This document shows, one piece after another, positions 11,398-22,647 of a stretch of DNA of 64,000 nt. Source of the DNA: Cenococcum geophilum 1.58 (lineage: Eukaryota; Ascomycota; Dothideomycetes; Gloniales; Gloniaceae). Within the stretch, counting starts at the first letter, position 1. Each line of letters begins with the position of its first letter. The translations under genes and the position numbers were made by a program. The notes beneath the pieces are model-generated. The model was not told the DNA's origin. It saw only the letters and a list, made by a program, of their open reading frames with translations, and made no database searches. Location of the stretch: assembly GCA_001692895.1 (NCBI GenBank), contig KV748218.1, positions 1,178,001-1,242,000 of the forward strand, in the 5' to 3' direction.

Positions 11398-14300
11398 GTA
11401 CTTCTCTCCCCTAGACGGTTTGGTCCCTAAACCAAATAGATAACTTAAAAATAGGCAGTATACAGGGTTGCCTATTTTCTACCGCAAAGATATCAGTTCC
11501 GCTTACCGCCCTTAACCAAGCCAATAGCAATTTTCTATGCTGGGCATGGAAAATCCTAATTGGTTAGTTTAGTAAGTAAGGTCAGTAGAACTCTATACTG
11601 CCACCTAAATCGGTCCGTGTGGCGTTTCTTAGCAAGAATTTGGTTAATTAGATAACTTTAACCGCTGGTTGAAGTTCTATAATATTTTAACTACCATAAA
11701 TTTTAATGCGGTGGTCAGCCGCGACCTTAGTGTAACTTTTCCTTATCTTATGCCTAGTCTGGGGGTCCTGGCTTCTTAGGGTATTGCTTATGGAAGTGCT
11801 GTACAGCTTATTTACAACCCTTTAGGTTTTCCTTTAGCTGCTAGGTTATATCCTTATAATATTTCCATTTAATCTTATAAGTTAGGCCCTAGGGGTCTTT
11901 ATTATATATATTAAGGATTTTCTTAAACTCCTATTTATCTTCTATATTACCGTTATTATCTCTCTCTACCACTCGTCCTTATATATTACGGCGCTTTATG
12001 GTATTAATATTTGCTTGGCCAGGGATCTCTTTAGTAGCCTAGAGGCGGACCTTAGATATATAAAAGGATTTGTTTACTCAAATGTGGTCTGGGAGGTCTA
12101 TTATAACTACCCTTTAGTATACTATAAGTACGGGGTATAGGCCGTCCCATTTATCGTCCCATTTCTTCTTAGGTTTATTTATCTTTATATTTTCTAAGCT
12201 AACTATAACTATATCACCTTCATAGAATAACGCGCTTTTATCCCTACAGGTATTAGTATTATCTTTATAGCGTTACTATAAAATCCAGGCTAGGGCCTTA
12301 AGCTATGTTAATATCCACTTAAAGCGGTTAGCCATAGAGTCTACGCGGAAGAACTCCTTCTTTACTTATGCTAATAGTGTTAGTAGGTAGAGGCTAGTAG
12401 GCTTAATTCCAAGGCAAGGGTTAAAGCCATAGTTTACAAAAAACGGGGAGATACCTATGCTCTTATTAACTTGGTTATTTATAGTAAACTTAGTAAGCAG
12501 CAGGTAGTTAACCTAGTTATCCTATATAAAGCTAATAAAAGTACAAAGGTATTTATTTACGGTGGCGTTAATAATTTTAGTTTAGCCGTCCATTTCTAGA
12601 TACTAGGCTAAGCTTAGTCGCAAGGTTATCTTAAGGCATTTACTTAGTCATCGCCAGAAGTCGCTGATAAATTATGTGCTATAATTAGAGATAATTATAC
12701 TTGGTATACCGTGGAGCTTATATACGTTATTAACAAAGCTATTAACTAACTCCTCTATTAAAAGTCCTGTTACTAAAATAAGGTATTACATTTTAGTTAG
12801 GTGGTCCACAATAATAAGGATATATTCGTATGCCTTACCGTAGCATTAGTATACTGGCAGTGTTGTGATATAGTTAATTAAGATATCAGTCTACGGGCGG
12901 GCGGGTAATTCTAGTAGCTTTAGGAAACCGGGCGGGGCAGAATAGGGGGTCTTAGTACAAAAGCATAAGGCATAGTCTTTAATAAAGGTAGCTATAAACT
13001 GGGAGATTCCTAGCTACCAGTATATTTAGTTTAAGAGGTTAAGAGTCTTAACCTGGCTAGAGTAACTAGCAGGGCCGCTGCTATAAGAGTAATAGGTAAC
13101 TTCTAGGCGGAGGTCTAGGGCGTTAGGGACAAAGAGATATTAGCGGAAGTAGATCTATCCATTAATAATACTATATTCTGACTTATCACAACAGAGTAAT
13201 TTCCTAATTTTCTTTAGCTAATAGCGAGCTTTCTAATCACGCAGGGCTGCCACTATATCTCTTATAAGTTTATTCTCCTAGTATCCCAGCTAGATTAACT
13301 CATCTAGTGACTTTTTAGCTATTTTAGGGTCTAGAGCGGCTACAAACTCCGCATTATTAGAGTTACGGGACTTATATAGTAATTCTTCTAAGATTATAGG
13401 GTTAACTTTCTAGGGCGGTATAACGACTTAGGCTTAGTAGTGGAGGCATTTATTATTAGCGTCCTTGGGCCTCATTCCTAGTAGCCAGCTTAGGGCGTTA
13501 GGGAGCGTGGCTTTACTACTAGGTTTATATATAATTATAAAGTTAAACTATAAAAGGAACTCTGCCTACCGGACTTAGCATTAGTTTAGCTGTTTAGTAG
13601 TTATAAACGTCTATAGGTTCTTATAGTCAGTAATAATTTTAAACGGCTCCTCAGTCCCTTACAGCTTAGGACGCTATTCCTCTAAAGCCTTAACAATAGC
13701 TAGGAGTTTTTTATTATAGATCTTATAGTTACATTTTAGCGCGGAGTGCTTTACGGAGAAGAATACAACCGGTCTTAATTTTCCGTTATTATTGTATTAG
13801 GAAAGGACTCCGCCGGAAGCCTAATTTAATACGTCTATCTCTACCACTGTTTTCTTTATATAGTTATAGTATGCTAATACTAGTGCTAAAGTAAAGGCTC
13901 CCTTAAGGGCCTTAAACGATTTAGCTTGTTCTAGTCCCTATAGCTATCCAATATCCTTCTTTAGAAGTTTTATTATAGGTATAGCAATAGCAGAGTAGCC
14001 TTAGATAAATTGTTGGTAGAAGTTCGCGAAGCCAAGAAATTGTTGTAGTTCTTTAATTAATGTTAGGTCCTTCTATTCCTATAAGGCCTATATCTTCTTA
14101 GGGTCTATAGTTATACTATTAGTCGAGATAATTAAGCTAAGGTATTTTGTTTTAGTAGAGTAGAACTTAGACTTATTAATATCAATCTAAAGTCCAGCAT
14201 TACCAAGTCTTTGGATGACTTCATTTACATACTTAATATGCTTGGCGCATGTTTTAGAAAAGACAAGGATATTATTAAAGTAGGCAGTGCAGTAGTTGTT

Positions 14301-17300
14301 AAGGGCGTTATATAGAATATAGTTAATATAGTTCTGGAATATAATAGGTACGTTATAGAGGCCAAATAGTATAACTAGCATCTTATAGAGTCCGAACCGG
14401 GTAATAAATGCTATAAGCCACTTATAGCCCTCCGCAATCCGGATCCGGTTAAACGCAGTAATTATATCAAGTTTAGTAAAGTACTTAGCGCCACAAAGTG
14501 CGTTAAGTGTCTCGTGGATTAGTAGTAGTAGGTATTAATTCTTAATAGTAACTATATTTAGGCCTTGGTAGTTATAGCAGATTTATATACTACCGCCAGG
14601 CTTAGCAGCAAGAAGGAGTGGTACGGCAGCTAGTGAGGTTAATTCGCGGATAAAACCCTTATCCAGCATCTTATTAATTCACTTCTTTACATACCTAAGT
14701 TCAGCAAGTAAGAGTAGTCTATTTTTATAGTATAGGGCTTAGTTTTCAGGGGTAATCTTAATTTTATAGTCCTATAGTTAGTAAGGGGGCAGCTTGTCTA
14801 TATTCTTAGGGAGGAAGTGCTTAATATATTTACTAAACTCCTTTAATAGGCGTTATAGAATATCTTCGCGGGTCAATCCTAGTTTACCTTTTAGGAATTT
14901 TTTAATATCGGTGTTAACTATCTTCCGATATAAAAGCTTAGGTTTAGTTTTTAGATTTATCTTAAGGAAGTTATAGAAATAGGGGGGGAGCGCTTTATAG
15001 GCTTCCTTCATTATATAGTCGCCTTCCACTAGCTAGCGGAAAGACCTTTCTAATAGGTTTAGTACTTCTATTAGGCCTATAGGCAGCTCTTTAAGCAGCT
15101 ATCAGTGCTTATCTTATTTAACTAGTTCTACCAGCTCCACTATATGGATCCTTATTACCTTTACGTCTTTTTATTTACAGAACTAGGTAAAATTAACAGC
15201 ATAGGTGCATTTAATATCGTCCAGGTTAGGGCGTATCTGGCTCTCCGGTGCTACGGCTAGGCTAGCACAGCTCGGTCAGCCTAGGGGGGCGGAAATAAGG
15301 CGGCGGCCCTATACGGTACGCGCGGGAGATGGATGTGAGGTTGGGCGTTACGGTGGCGCGGTTTCTATTATCCGGGTCTTAGTAGTTTCATAGCCAGTCC
15401 TTGCTATAACGCGAGCTATAGTGTGCGTATATGGCATATGGCTTAGTTCTAGGTATTAGGCTAGGCGGCCGGGGTTTAAATGGTGCCTAGGTTAGGGTTG
15501 GTTTCTTAGTAGTGGCGGCATAAAACGGACCTTTTTCCTTAGTCTCGGCAGGGCTAGCTAGCCTATTATTTTAGTCTTAAGTACTAGGTTAGTCTAGTCT
15601 TCTACTATCTCGTTTCTTTACAGCTATACGGGCTCCCCTTTATTAGGAACGTCTTCTACTATTAGGGCTTTATATATAGTCCTAGGCACTAGGCTTAGTA
15701 GTACTAAGTATCCACATAAGGCGTCCCTACTAACGTCGGCTATCCCCCATAGGAGGCAGTGCCTAGAGTAGTAGTCTAAGTTAAAGCGGATCTTAAGTTT
15801 CCTGAAGCTGGGACGGGGCTCGTGCTTCTGAAGCTAGGGTATGCCTAGGATAATTGGGGTAGTGGGCGAGAGTTTAGTAATAAAAAAGAGCATAGCTTTA
15901 GTATAGAGGCCAATTAACATTTAGGCGGTAAAGTAGTCTGTAATAAGCGAAGTTAGGATACTATTTACAAGGCGCAGTGGCCTAAGTGCCAGCAGCTTCT
16001 TAGTTATAACATTATACTTTCTTATAATAGACTCTACGTCGGCAAATGCCATTATAGTACTACTAGAGTCTATTAGGCTTACTATATTAATATAAACTTA
16101 GGGGTATAGGTTATATAATAAGGAGAGTTAGGTTTAAACAAGGATTAATTTCTTATCACTATTTACTAATTTAAGATTAAGTGGCAGTTTACTAATAGAA
16201 AGAACTAATTAATCTAGTAACAGGGACCTAATCTTCTTATCTTCCTCCTTATATGGTTTAGACCCTTAGGCGCAACTTAGTTTAAGGGTCTGCCTTTTAA
16301 CAACTAGGGTATAGGGCTATCTTAGCAGGGCGGTCCAGTGTCTATCTAGCTGGCGGTGTCTATCTCTATTTTAGTCAGGGTATAGGAAAATAATACCTCG
16401 CCAACAATATAGCCGTGTTCGTATTCGCTAGCGCGAAGTCGCCAATACTAGGCGTTATTAATAGGTTGGGCTCCTATATAGGGCATAGTTTAGAGTAACT
16501 AAGCCGTAGGGTTAAAGGGGGGGGGTTGTCCGCCGCGGCTATAATAGGCTCCGCGGTTGCTATATCCATAATAGACTCTACAGTCGCCGCGTCCGCGGTT
16601 ATTTATTCGCGTTATTTAACGGGGTGGCATTAGGACTGGGTTTGCTGTCTTAGCGGGGTCATAGGCATCCTTTTAGTAGCTAGGTAGGCCACAGGCAAGG
16701 CACAGTCTATTATTAATATAGCGCTTACGCTCTATATCTAAGATTCTATTAAGGTCCATAGGTTCTCCAGTTACTACTGGGGTTAAGGTTAACATAGGGG
16801 CAGGGGCTTAAGCAGGTAGGCGGTGGTTAGCGTTCTTCTTAAAGTTAGCTCGGTATATATAGTTCGCAAGGTTCTTAGTAAACACATCTATCTACTTACT
16901 CTAACCTATATAGTTACTATTATTAATTTCGTGGGCTAGTCTAAGTACCAGCTCTTCTATCTTTAAAGAGATAAACTTTTAGAGTAGGTCCACCTTCTAT
17001 TCGTCTGTCTTCTTAGCGCAGGCTATTAGCTTATTAAGCTCTCCCTTCCAAGACCAGTAATTACGCTCGCCTTAGGGGAAATGGTTAAGCTTGTTCTTTG
17101 CGACCTAGGTTATATTAAGGACCTTATAGTGGGCAGTAAGGTCTTTAAGCATATCTTCCTTAGTAGGCCATTTCCACGCAGATATGTTATTTAGGTTCTT
17201 ATGTATAAGCTCTAGGCCCTACTTAATAAACTTATAGGCCTTATCCTCTAGCATATCTAAGATATAAAGGATCTGGGACTAAACTATATTAAAGTAGTCC

Positions 17301-17938
17301 CAGTCCCAGTTAAAGACTCCCTTAATCTTAATGTGCCAGGTCTTAAAATTAGCTTATTATTCTAGCGGGGTACCTTTTCCGCTAAATATTGGCGGGTCTT
17401 TAGATCTCCGTTTTTTCTGCTAGGTTACTACTATTATTATAGGGGTTAATTATTTTAGAACAATAATAGTCTTTGCCTAGGAGTTAATAGTTCCTATCTA
17501 AGAAGTAATAAGGGTACTAAGGTTTTCATTAGCTTTCTTATTAGCGGTGTTTATATTATACATACACTATAGTCCTACTTTAATATTATTAAGGAACTCA
17601 TTGGTATAGTCAACAAGGGTAAGGTAAGCTTTGCTAGGCTTAAAGGTCTTAGGATATAGTAGGGAGCGGCGGATTGTCCACGCGATATTAAGGTATATTT
17701 CTATAAATAGGTCTACAAAAACGTTACGGGGGTTCTAGGTTTCGGCCATTTCGGCGTCGTTGGTGTCGCCCATCTAGGCGCTAGGTAAAAACTAAGGATT
17801 GTTCTAGGACTATACTAGGGACGTATCGGTTTCAGCAGAGGCGCGCGTAGGTCGCGATTGCTCTGGGGCGGAGGTTAATTAGTTAGGGTACGGGGAATTA
17901 GTGATCACGACAGGGCGCAAATTAAAGATACTATAAAC

Positions 17939-18125
17939 TGTCACAGTGCTGCAATAAAGTAGACTAAATAACTACGTTATAGTATAAAGAGGGGAAGAAG
18001 GTGGAAAGGGGGTATTATATACAAATAGTAGGGCCAGCCGCCAAGTCGCTAGTAGTGGGCCAGCTAACAGTAGGGAATAGTACGAGACAGTATGAAACAG
18101 TATGCGTCAGGTCAGTGCCGTGACA
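17939..18125 (-). repeat. Gypsy LTR, high-coordinate copy (187 bp; 5' LTR of the minus-strand element)
   Basis: Starts TGTCACAGTGCTGCAATA and ends CAGTGCCGTGACA, so the TGTCAC...GTGACA inverted termini are intact here. CTAGT follows directly as the target duplication. Confidence 0.87.
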
Positions 18126-18130
18126 CTAGT

Positions 18131-20030
18131 AAAGATAACGATACCCTTATATAGAATCTAGATCCTATAGATATTAGTAGAGTTATAGCTAACGAGGTAG
18201 CTAATATGGGCTTATGGATCTAGCTTACTTAGCCTTTTCTTCTTTAGCTAGGCATCCGACGTTATCACGTACGCCCTATAGCCGTAGGCTTTTAGGTGCG
18301 CTAATTACGGTTTTCTTAATCTTCTATTGGCCAGGAAGGTATAGAACCTCTTATATAGCGATTTCCATCTATTACTTTCTTATAGCGTTTAATCTTAAAG
18401 GTAGACTATATAGTTAACGATCTCGTTCTATAAGTTATGTAGTAGATTAGCAGCAATTCTTATTACACGTGCTCTCTTAATAATTACACCCCCTAAGCGT
18501 TTAACGGTACCGTTCTAAGCTTAGGTATATAGCGCTAAAGGCTTAAATATAATCCCTTAAGACCGTAGCTACTTAAAGGTTCTTCTTCTCCCTAGCTCGT
18601 TATCTAATCTAATAGTGTTAACTTTAAGGTTATACCTTAGACGAATCCATTAGGTGAAATCTTTAAGCACTTATAGTGTCTCCTTCTCCTTACTATGCGT
18701 TATTATAAAATACGGAAAGATTCTTCCTAAGAAGGTGTTATAGATAAGTATAACTTATATAAATCTAGTATACGCTTCCTTAAGGTCAGTCTAGTTAATA
18801 TAAAGGTTAAAATAGGGTTTATTAATTTTCTATTTTAAAAACCTTCTTAAGACCTAACGCTTAATTTTGGCAAGACTGCAGTGTTAACATTCCGTCGTCT
18901 TTAGGCCTTAAAGCTTAACTCCTAGGGCGTTAATACCTAGATAATGAAGGCTTATAGGTCCTGAGTGCCCTAGACGCAGATACTATAGTTATGCATTACC
19001 TTTTAAGTCTAAACGAACGTCTCTTAACGATACTCTGCGCTTCCGTTGGCGGCGTAGTAGTTAGCTTATATTAAACGCTAATAGACTTCCTAGTCGGACG
19101 TATTTAATAGTCTATTGTCTGTAATATTCTTCTATATAATATAGAATTGTGTTATCCTTCCAAACTAGAAGATTATTATCTCCTTTATTATCCTAGTAGT
19201 ACCCTTATTTTTAAAGTAGACGAAATAACACTAGATTGATGTTAAAGTTTATATAAAAGGCAACGTCCTTAAGACGTAGGGTTCCCTTACTCTTATCTAG
19301 TTTTGTAACTTAGATAGTAATATCGCCGTAACCTAGTATAGGCACTTCTAAGCTGCCGGCGATAACGTATTTGTATCTTAAAGCTTTCCTAAAGTTATAG
19401 AAATAAGAGAGATTATTAAAGATATAGAGAGTGGTTCCTAAGTTAAGAATAGTTAATAGCTTTAGCGGATAGAGTTAACCGGTGTAAAACGATTCTAGGA
19501 ATATCGCATTAGCTTATCCCCTGATCTTAACTATCTCTTAACTCTCGTCCTATTATTGTTAAGCTTTATTAGCATCTAATTCCTTAAGCTTAAGTTGTTC
19601 CACTTAGGTAGCTAGATCCTTATTATACTTTACCTTTTTACGCACCTTCTTTATACATATACCCTTGGCATTAAATCCTTTAGGCCTCTTACACTTAAAT
19701 AGATACTAATAGTTAGGAAGGGTATATCCCCTTATATCGCATACTAGGCATTTTAGGTTCTTCGACTTCTTAAAAGACATCTCTTTAGTTAAATTTATCC
19801 CTGCCCTTTTTTAACTGCGAGACAAGCTGTTCCCTCTTCCCTTTTAAACTTTAGTAGTAGAGATATCCTCTTTAGATTCTCCTGCGAAGTCTACGTTAAA
19901 TGCACTCCCTCTAGTAGTTAAGGATGGTACGACTTTTAAAAGGTTTGCGAATGCTTCCTGTAGCTTTATTACTACTTTACGGTATTCTAATAAGTAAGCC
20001 TTTTTGGTATTATTGGCCTGTTTAGTGTAT
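18131..20030 (-). mobile_element. Ty1/copia element, 5' portion (integrase, gag zinc knuckle)
   Basis: This continues the copia element of 8,613-11,210 beyond the gypsy insertion. On the minus strand, integrase-like text lies at about 18,200-19,300. A gag zinc-knuckle block (CDIRGYTLPN, with cysteines and a histidine-derived position) lies near 19,700-19,770. The copy stops near 20,030, where GC content jumps. No 5' LTR is seen, so the element is 5'-truncated as well as RIP-broken. Confidence 0.7.
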
Positions 20031-20039
20031 ATAACAAAA

Positions 20040-20870
20040 TAGGTTTCGCTTATAGGTTATATTATATTTATAAGCCCGCGAAGCCCTACTGCACGCGTCC
20101 ACGTCGCCGCGGGTGGAAACATCATCAGGAAATCGTTCCTTTTGATGGCTAAGTGCAGAGGCGATGGTAGGGAGCCGCCGCAGCGCATGCAGCGCTGTCG
20201 TCGCGGTCCTGTGGTGTTGAGCTCGCGACGCGTACCAAAGCATCGCCCTCAACAACACCAGGAGCCTTACTGCCTCCGCTGAGGCTCCTGCTCTACCACC
20301 TAGGGAGGCCTATCAAGGGATACTGGGATACGAAAACCACCCGATGTACGACTACCTGGCTCGTAGCCAGGCCCGAAACTGGCCTTATCATTAGCCAGTC
20401 GACGTGGACGCGTCCTAGGCGTACAACAGGACACCCTTGGGCTTGCACTAGCTCTGAGATCGCAAAAGGAATGCGACGAGGGCGTAGGGATCCTCTTTTT
20501 ATAAGAACCTGTTAAGGTTAACGCGTCGCAGATACCTTGTATGAAATTTGTTAAGGCCCCGAGGCCACCGCGAAGGACTTGTTAAGGCCCTACCTAGAGA
20601 ACTCGTTAAGGCTACCTCTACGAGGGCCTATCTGGTATCCGGTACACCCAGGTGACTCAGAAGAGGGTCTTAATAGGCGTGGTGCGCGCGACCTGGACAG
20701 AGACGCGACGGCGACGCGACGGCAACGCGACGGCGACTAGACGGCTTGACGAGGTGGAAACACGGGCAAAGCTCTAGGTAGCGGAAACACAGGCCAGCTT
20801 CGACGGCCCTATGGCGTTCGACCTACGGTCGCAGGTGACTTACAGGAGGGTCTTAATAGGCGTGTCCAGG
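20040..20870. repeat. GC-rich LINE-associated repeat with GACGCGACGGC minisatellite
   Basis: GC and CpG content is high here, unlike the AT-rich elements on the left. From about 20,615 to 20,860 it matches 58,252-58,560 closely, including runs of CGACGCGACGG at 20,700-20,745 and the phrase GGGTCTTAATAGGCGTG twice. At 58 kb this segment sits among LINE 5' units, so it probably belongs to the LINE leader. The phrase GTTAAGGC recurs at 20,513, 20,550, 20,582 and 20,610. A reading frame near 20,300-20,400 (YQGILGYENHPMYDYLARSQ) looks protein-like, but I cannot place it. Confidence 0.55.
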
Positions 20871-21487
20871 TTTTAGCGAACCGTACTCCGTTCTTTACTC
20901 TTACCCCGCATTTCAACATTTATTCGTGAAACTCCACGCGACTTTCATCCACGTTCCATCTTATCTCTTCCAGGTCTGATTGGCCTCTTGCCTGTGTCGT
21001 GGTGTCACTAACCTACGCATCGAAGTGTGGTGTACTCCTACCGGACCAGAGTAAATCCTCTTTACGCATCTGCCAGAAGATAAAAAAAGGTGGGAAAGTA
21101 TAGTAAACCGGTAAGCTCGGCCAAGAATTTCGCTGTCCGAGTTTCCCGAGCTTGATGAAGATATTGGTCGGGAAGGGATTGCCGCACGTTGTGCGATTTG
21201 GTGATGCTCGTTAATCGAGTGGTTGATTGACCGGGTCGTTTGCAGGGGTGAAAAAAAACAAAGCGGTTGTTGTTGTTATAGCGAAGAACCCTGGGTGATC
21301 GGCTTCAGCTAAAAGATGGTTGCAGTTGGCGTTATATCAACGTCCTGGAACTTTGGATCAGTTGCATTGCTGGAGAGGGAGCAAAAGTGCATTTTGGATG
21401 CCCTGGTGAGAAAAGTTATGACATGGCTCGGAATGTGAATGGTGTTGGATCGCGGGTATTCACGTGGTATTTTATGACTTCAAATGG
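20871..21487. other. Intergenic DNA at the edge of the gene island
   Basis: Base composition is normal, with no RIP signature and no gene I can support. An A-run and a GTTGTTGTT run occur near 21,250-21,275. An ATG at 21,316 opens a short frame with a possible GT donor at 21,406, but I found no acceptor keeping phase with the ORF at 21,488. Confidence 0.4.
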
Positions 21488-21829
21488 ATGTGGCACTGTG
21501 GGTTCCTTACTGTGCATCATATATGGGCAATGGTTGCATATGCATGTGCCGCAGATGACTCAACCAAGAGGCCTAATAATCCTTACCAATCCAGCAAAGA
21601 CAGCACATCGGCACTGCCAGCAGCTCAACCATATGTCGCTGCACTGGATCAAATATGTAACAAAGGCGAGGAAAGTGCGAGTTTCGGAGACGCATGCCGT
21701 GTTGTTTGCTATGTCGATGGGAAAATTCCCATGGCTTTCGATGAAGCATTTGCATCGTTTCTGCCTAGGTGCCGCCCCATGCCAAGGGATTTCTTGCACC
21801 AGCCGGAAGCGCACGGAAGGATTTTGTGA
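21488..21829 (+). CDS. Hypothetical small, possibly secreted protein (113 aa)
   Basis: This is an open frame of 113 codons from ATG at 21,488. I do not recognise the family. The first 21 residues are fairly hydrophobic and end in AYACA before ADDSTKR, which fits the A-x-A rule for signal peptide cleavage, though the core contains two histidines and is weak. The remaining 92 or so residues carry four cysteines (in the contexts ICNKG, ACRVV, VCYVD, RCRPM). It lies between transposon-rich DNA and the first conserved gene, with normal base composition. The frame is also open upstream of the ATG, so an upstream exon is possible. An overlapping 182-codon frame (21,387-21,935) and a minus-strand frame (21,560-21,991) look less protein-like. 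It could be a chance ORF. Confidence 0.3.
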   Translation: MWHCGFLTVHHIWAMVAYACAADDSTKRPNNPYQSSKDSTSALPAAQPYVAALDQICNKGEESASFGDACRVVCYVDGKIPMAFDEAFASFLPRCRPMPRDFLHQPEAHGRIL

Positions 21830-22647
21830 CCGAGGCCGAAAAGAGACTAGGATGACGGGCCGTTTGGTGATCAAGGCGCTGGACTTTGAGAAAAATTGTG
21901 CGGCTTTAACTCCGCGGTCCTGCGCGCGCGGGTAGGGTCGCCAAGCCCAGAACAAAGCTTGTTGGTGACCTGATGGCGTCGATCTCCACATCTTCAGCGA
22001 TGCTGAGGCGCAGAGTCAAGCAACACGCTGATTGCACCGCTCACCTACACCCCCGATTCCCTCGAGATAATGCGCCTGCGATCACGCGATGCTCGTGTCA
22101 TCGCGAAGGAGGGTGCAAGGCGGGGAATCTGTCGTCTTGGCCAGTTCACCTTCATTATGTCTCAGGGCTCTGAAGCAGTTTTCGCTGCGGAGGTCGGCGT
22201 TTGAGAGCCTGTTTTAATCGTGAGGCATCGGATAGTTCGGAGGCGCTAGCACAGGGCTTAAGCCGAAATTCCTAGACCCACGTCACAAATCGCCAGCCGC
22301 TAGAAGAGTGAGAAGTTGCATCCAACATGTTGACATGCTGACATATGCAACTGCCCTCTCTCGTGATTGCCTCCTAAGGCTCAGAGCCTTCGGGAGCGGA
22401 GCGGACACCGACAAGGAGGATATCTATAATATCTTACCTCTTGGCCCCGGTCCACCATTCTCATTTTTTCCACGCATTCCTCGTGTCCCACGGCTTCAAT
22501 CAGCATAAGCCGGCCTAATTTAGTAGCTATCTGCCCAGCTACTCAAAACTTCTCCCTCACCCTCTAACGCCGCGAGCCTCCGCTTCCAAACACTCTTTCC
22601 TCGTGCCCTAATATTCTACCGCCGCAGCTTCTGGTGATCCAGGATAC
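21830..22647. promoter_or_regulatory. Upstream region of the YTP1-like gene
   Basis: Unaltered host DNA without a supported gene. The last 150 bases before the ATG at 22,648 are pyrimidine-rich (for example CTTCTCCCTCACCCTC near 22,550), a common feature of filamentous-fungal promoters and leaders. I see no clear TATA box. Short frames here (such as 22,308-22,508) are not supported. Confidence 0.4.

Larger units (their letters stand above)
11211..18125 (-). mobile_element. Ty3/gypsy chromovirus, complete length, LTR to LTR
   Basis: The element is 6,915 bp with 187-bp LTRs at both ends and a 5-bp target duplication CTAGT (11,206-11,210 and 18,126-18,130). On the minus strand the order is gag with a zinc-knuckle block (CLACGLPSY) near 16,690, protease, reverse transcriptase near 14,190-14,400 (blocks LFGLYNVPIIFQ and a degraded catalytic box), RNase H near 13,400-13,900, integrase, and chromodomain near 11,850. 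A polypurine tract adjoins the LTR at 11,398. It looks whole in length but is inactivated by tens of RIP-type breaks. The two LTRs differ at about 15 of 187 positions, all transitions, so RIP and not time alone explains much of the divergence. Confidence 0.88.

Noticed and set aside
15205-15393. 62-codon GC-rich frame inside the gypsy element
   Set aside because: It lies within the gypsy internal region on the opposite strand to its genes and is likely a chance frame in a less mutated patch.
21387-21991. 182-codon plus frame and 143-codon minus frame overlapping the small-protein candidate
   Set aside because: Residue content is unlike a real protein (many W, H, C and R in odd runs). They are mutually overlapping shadows.
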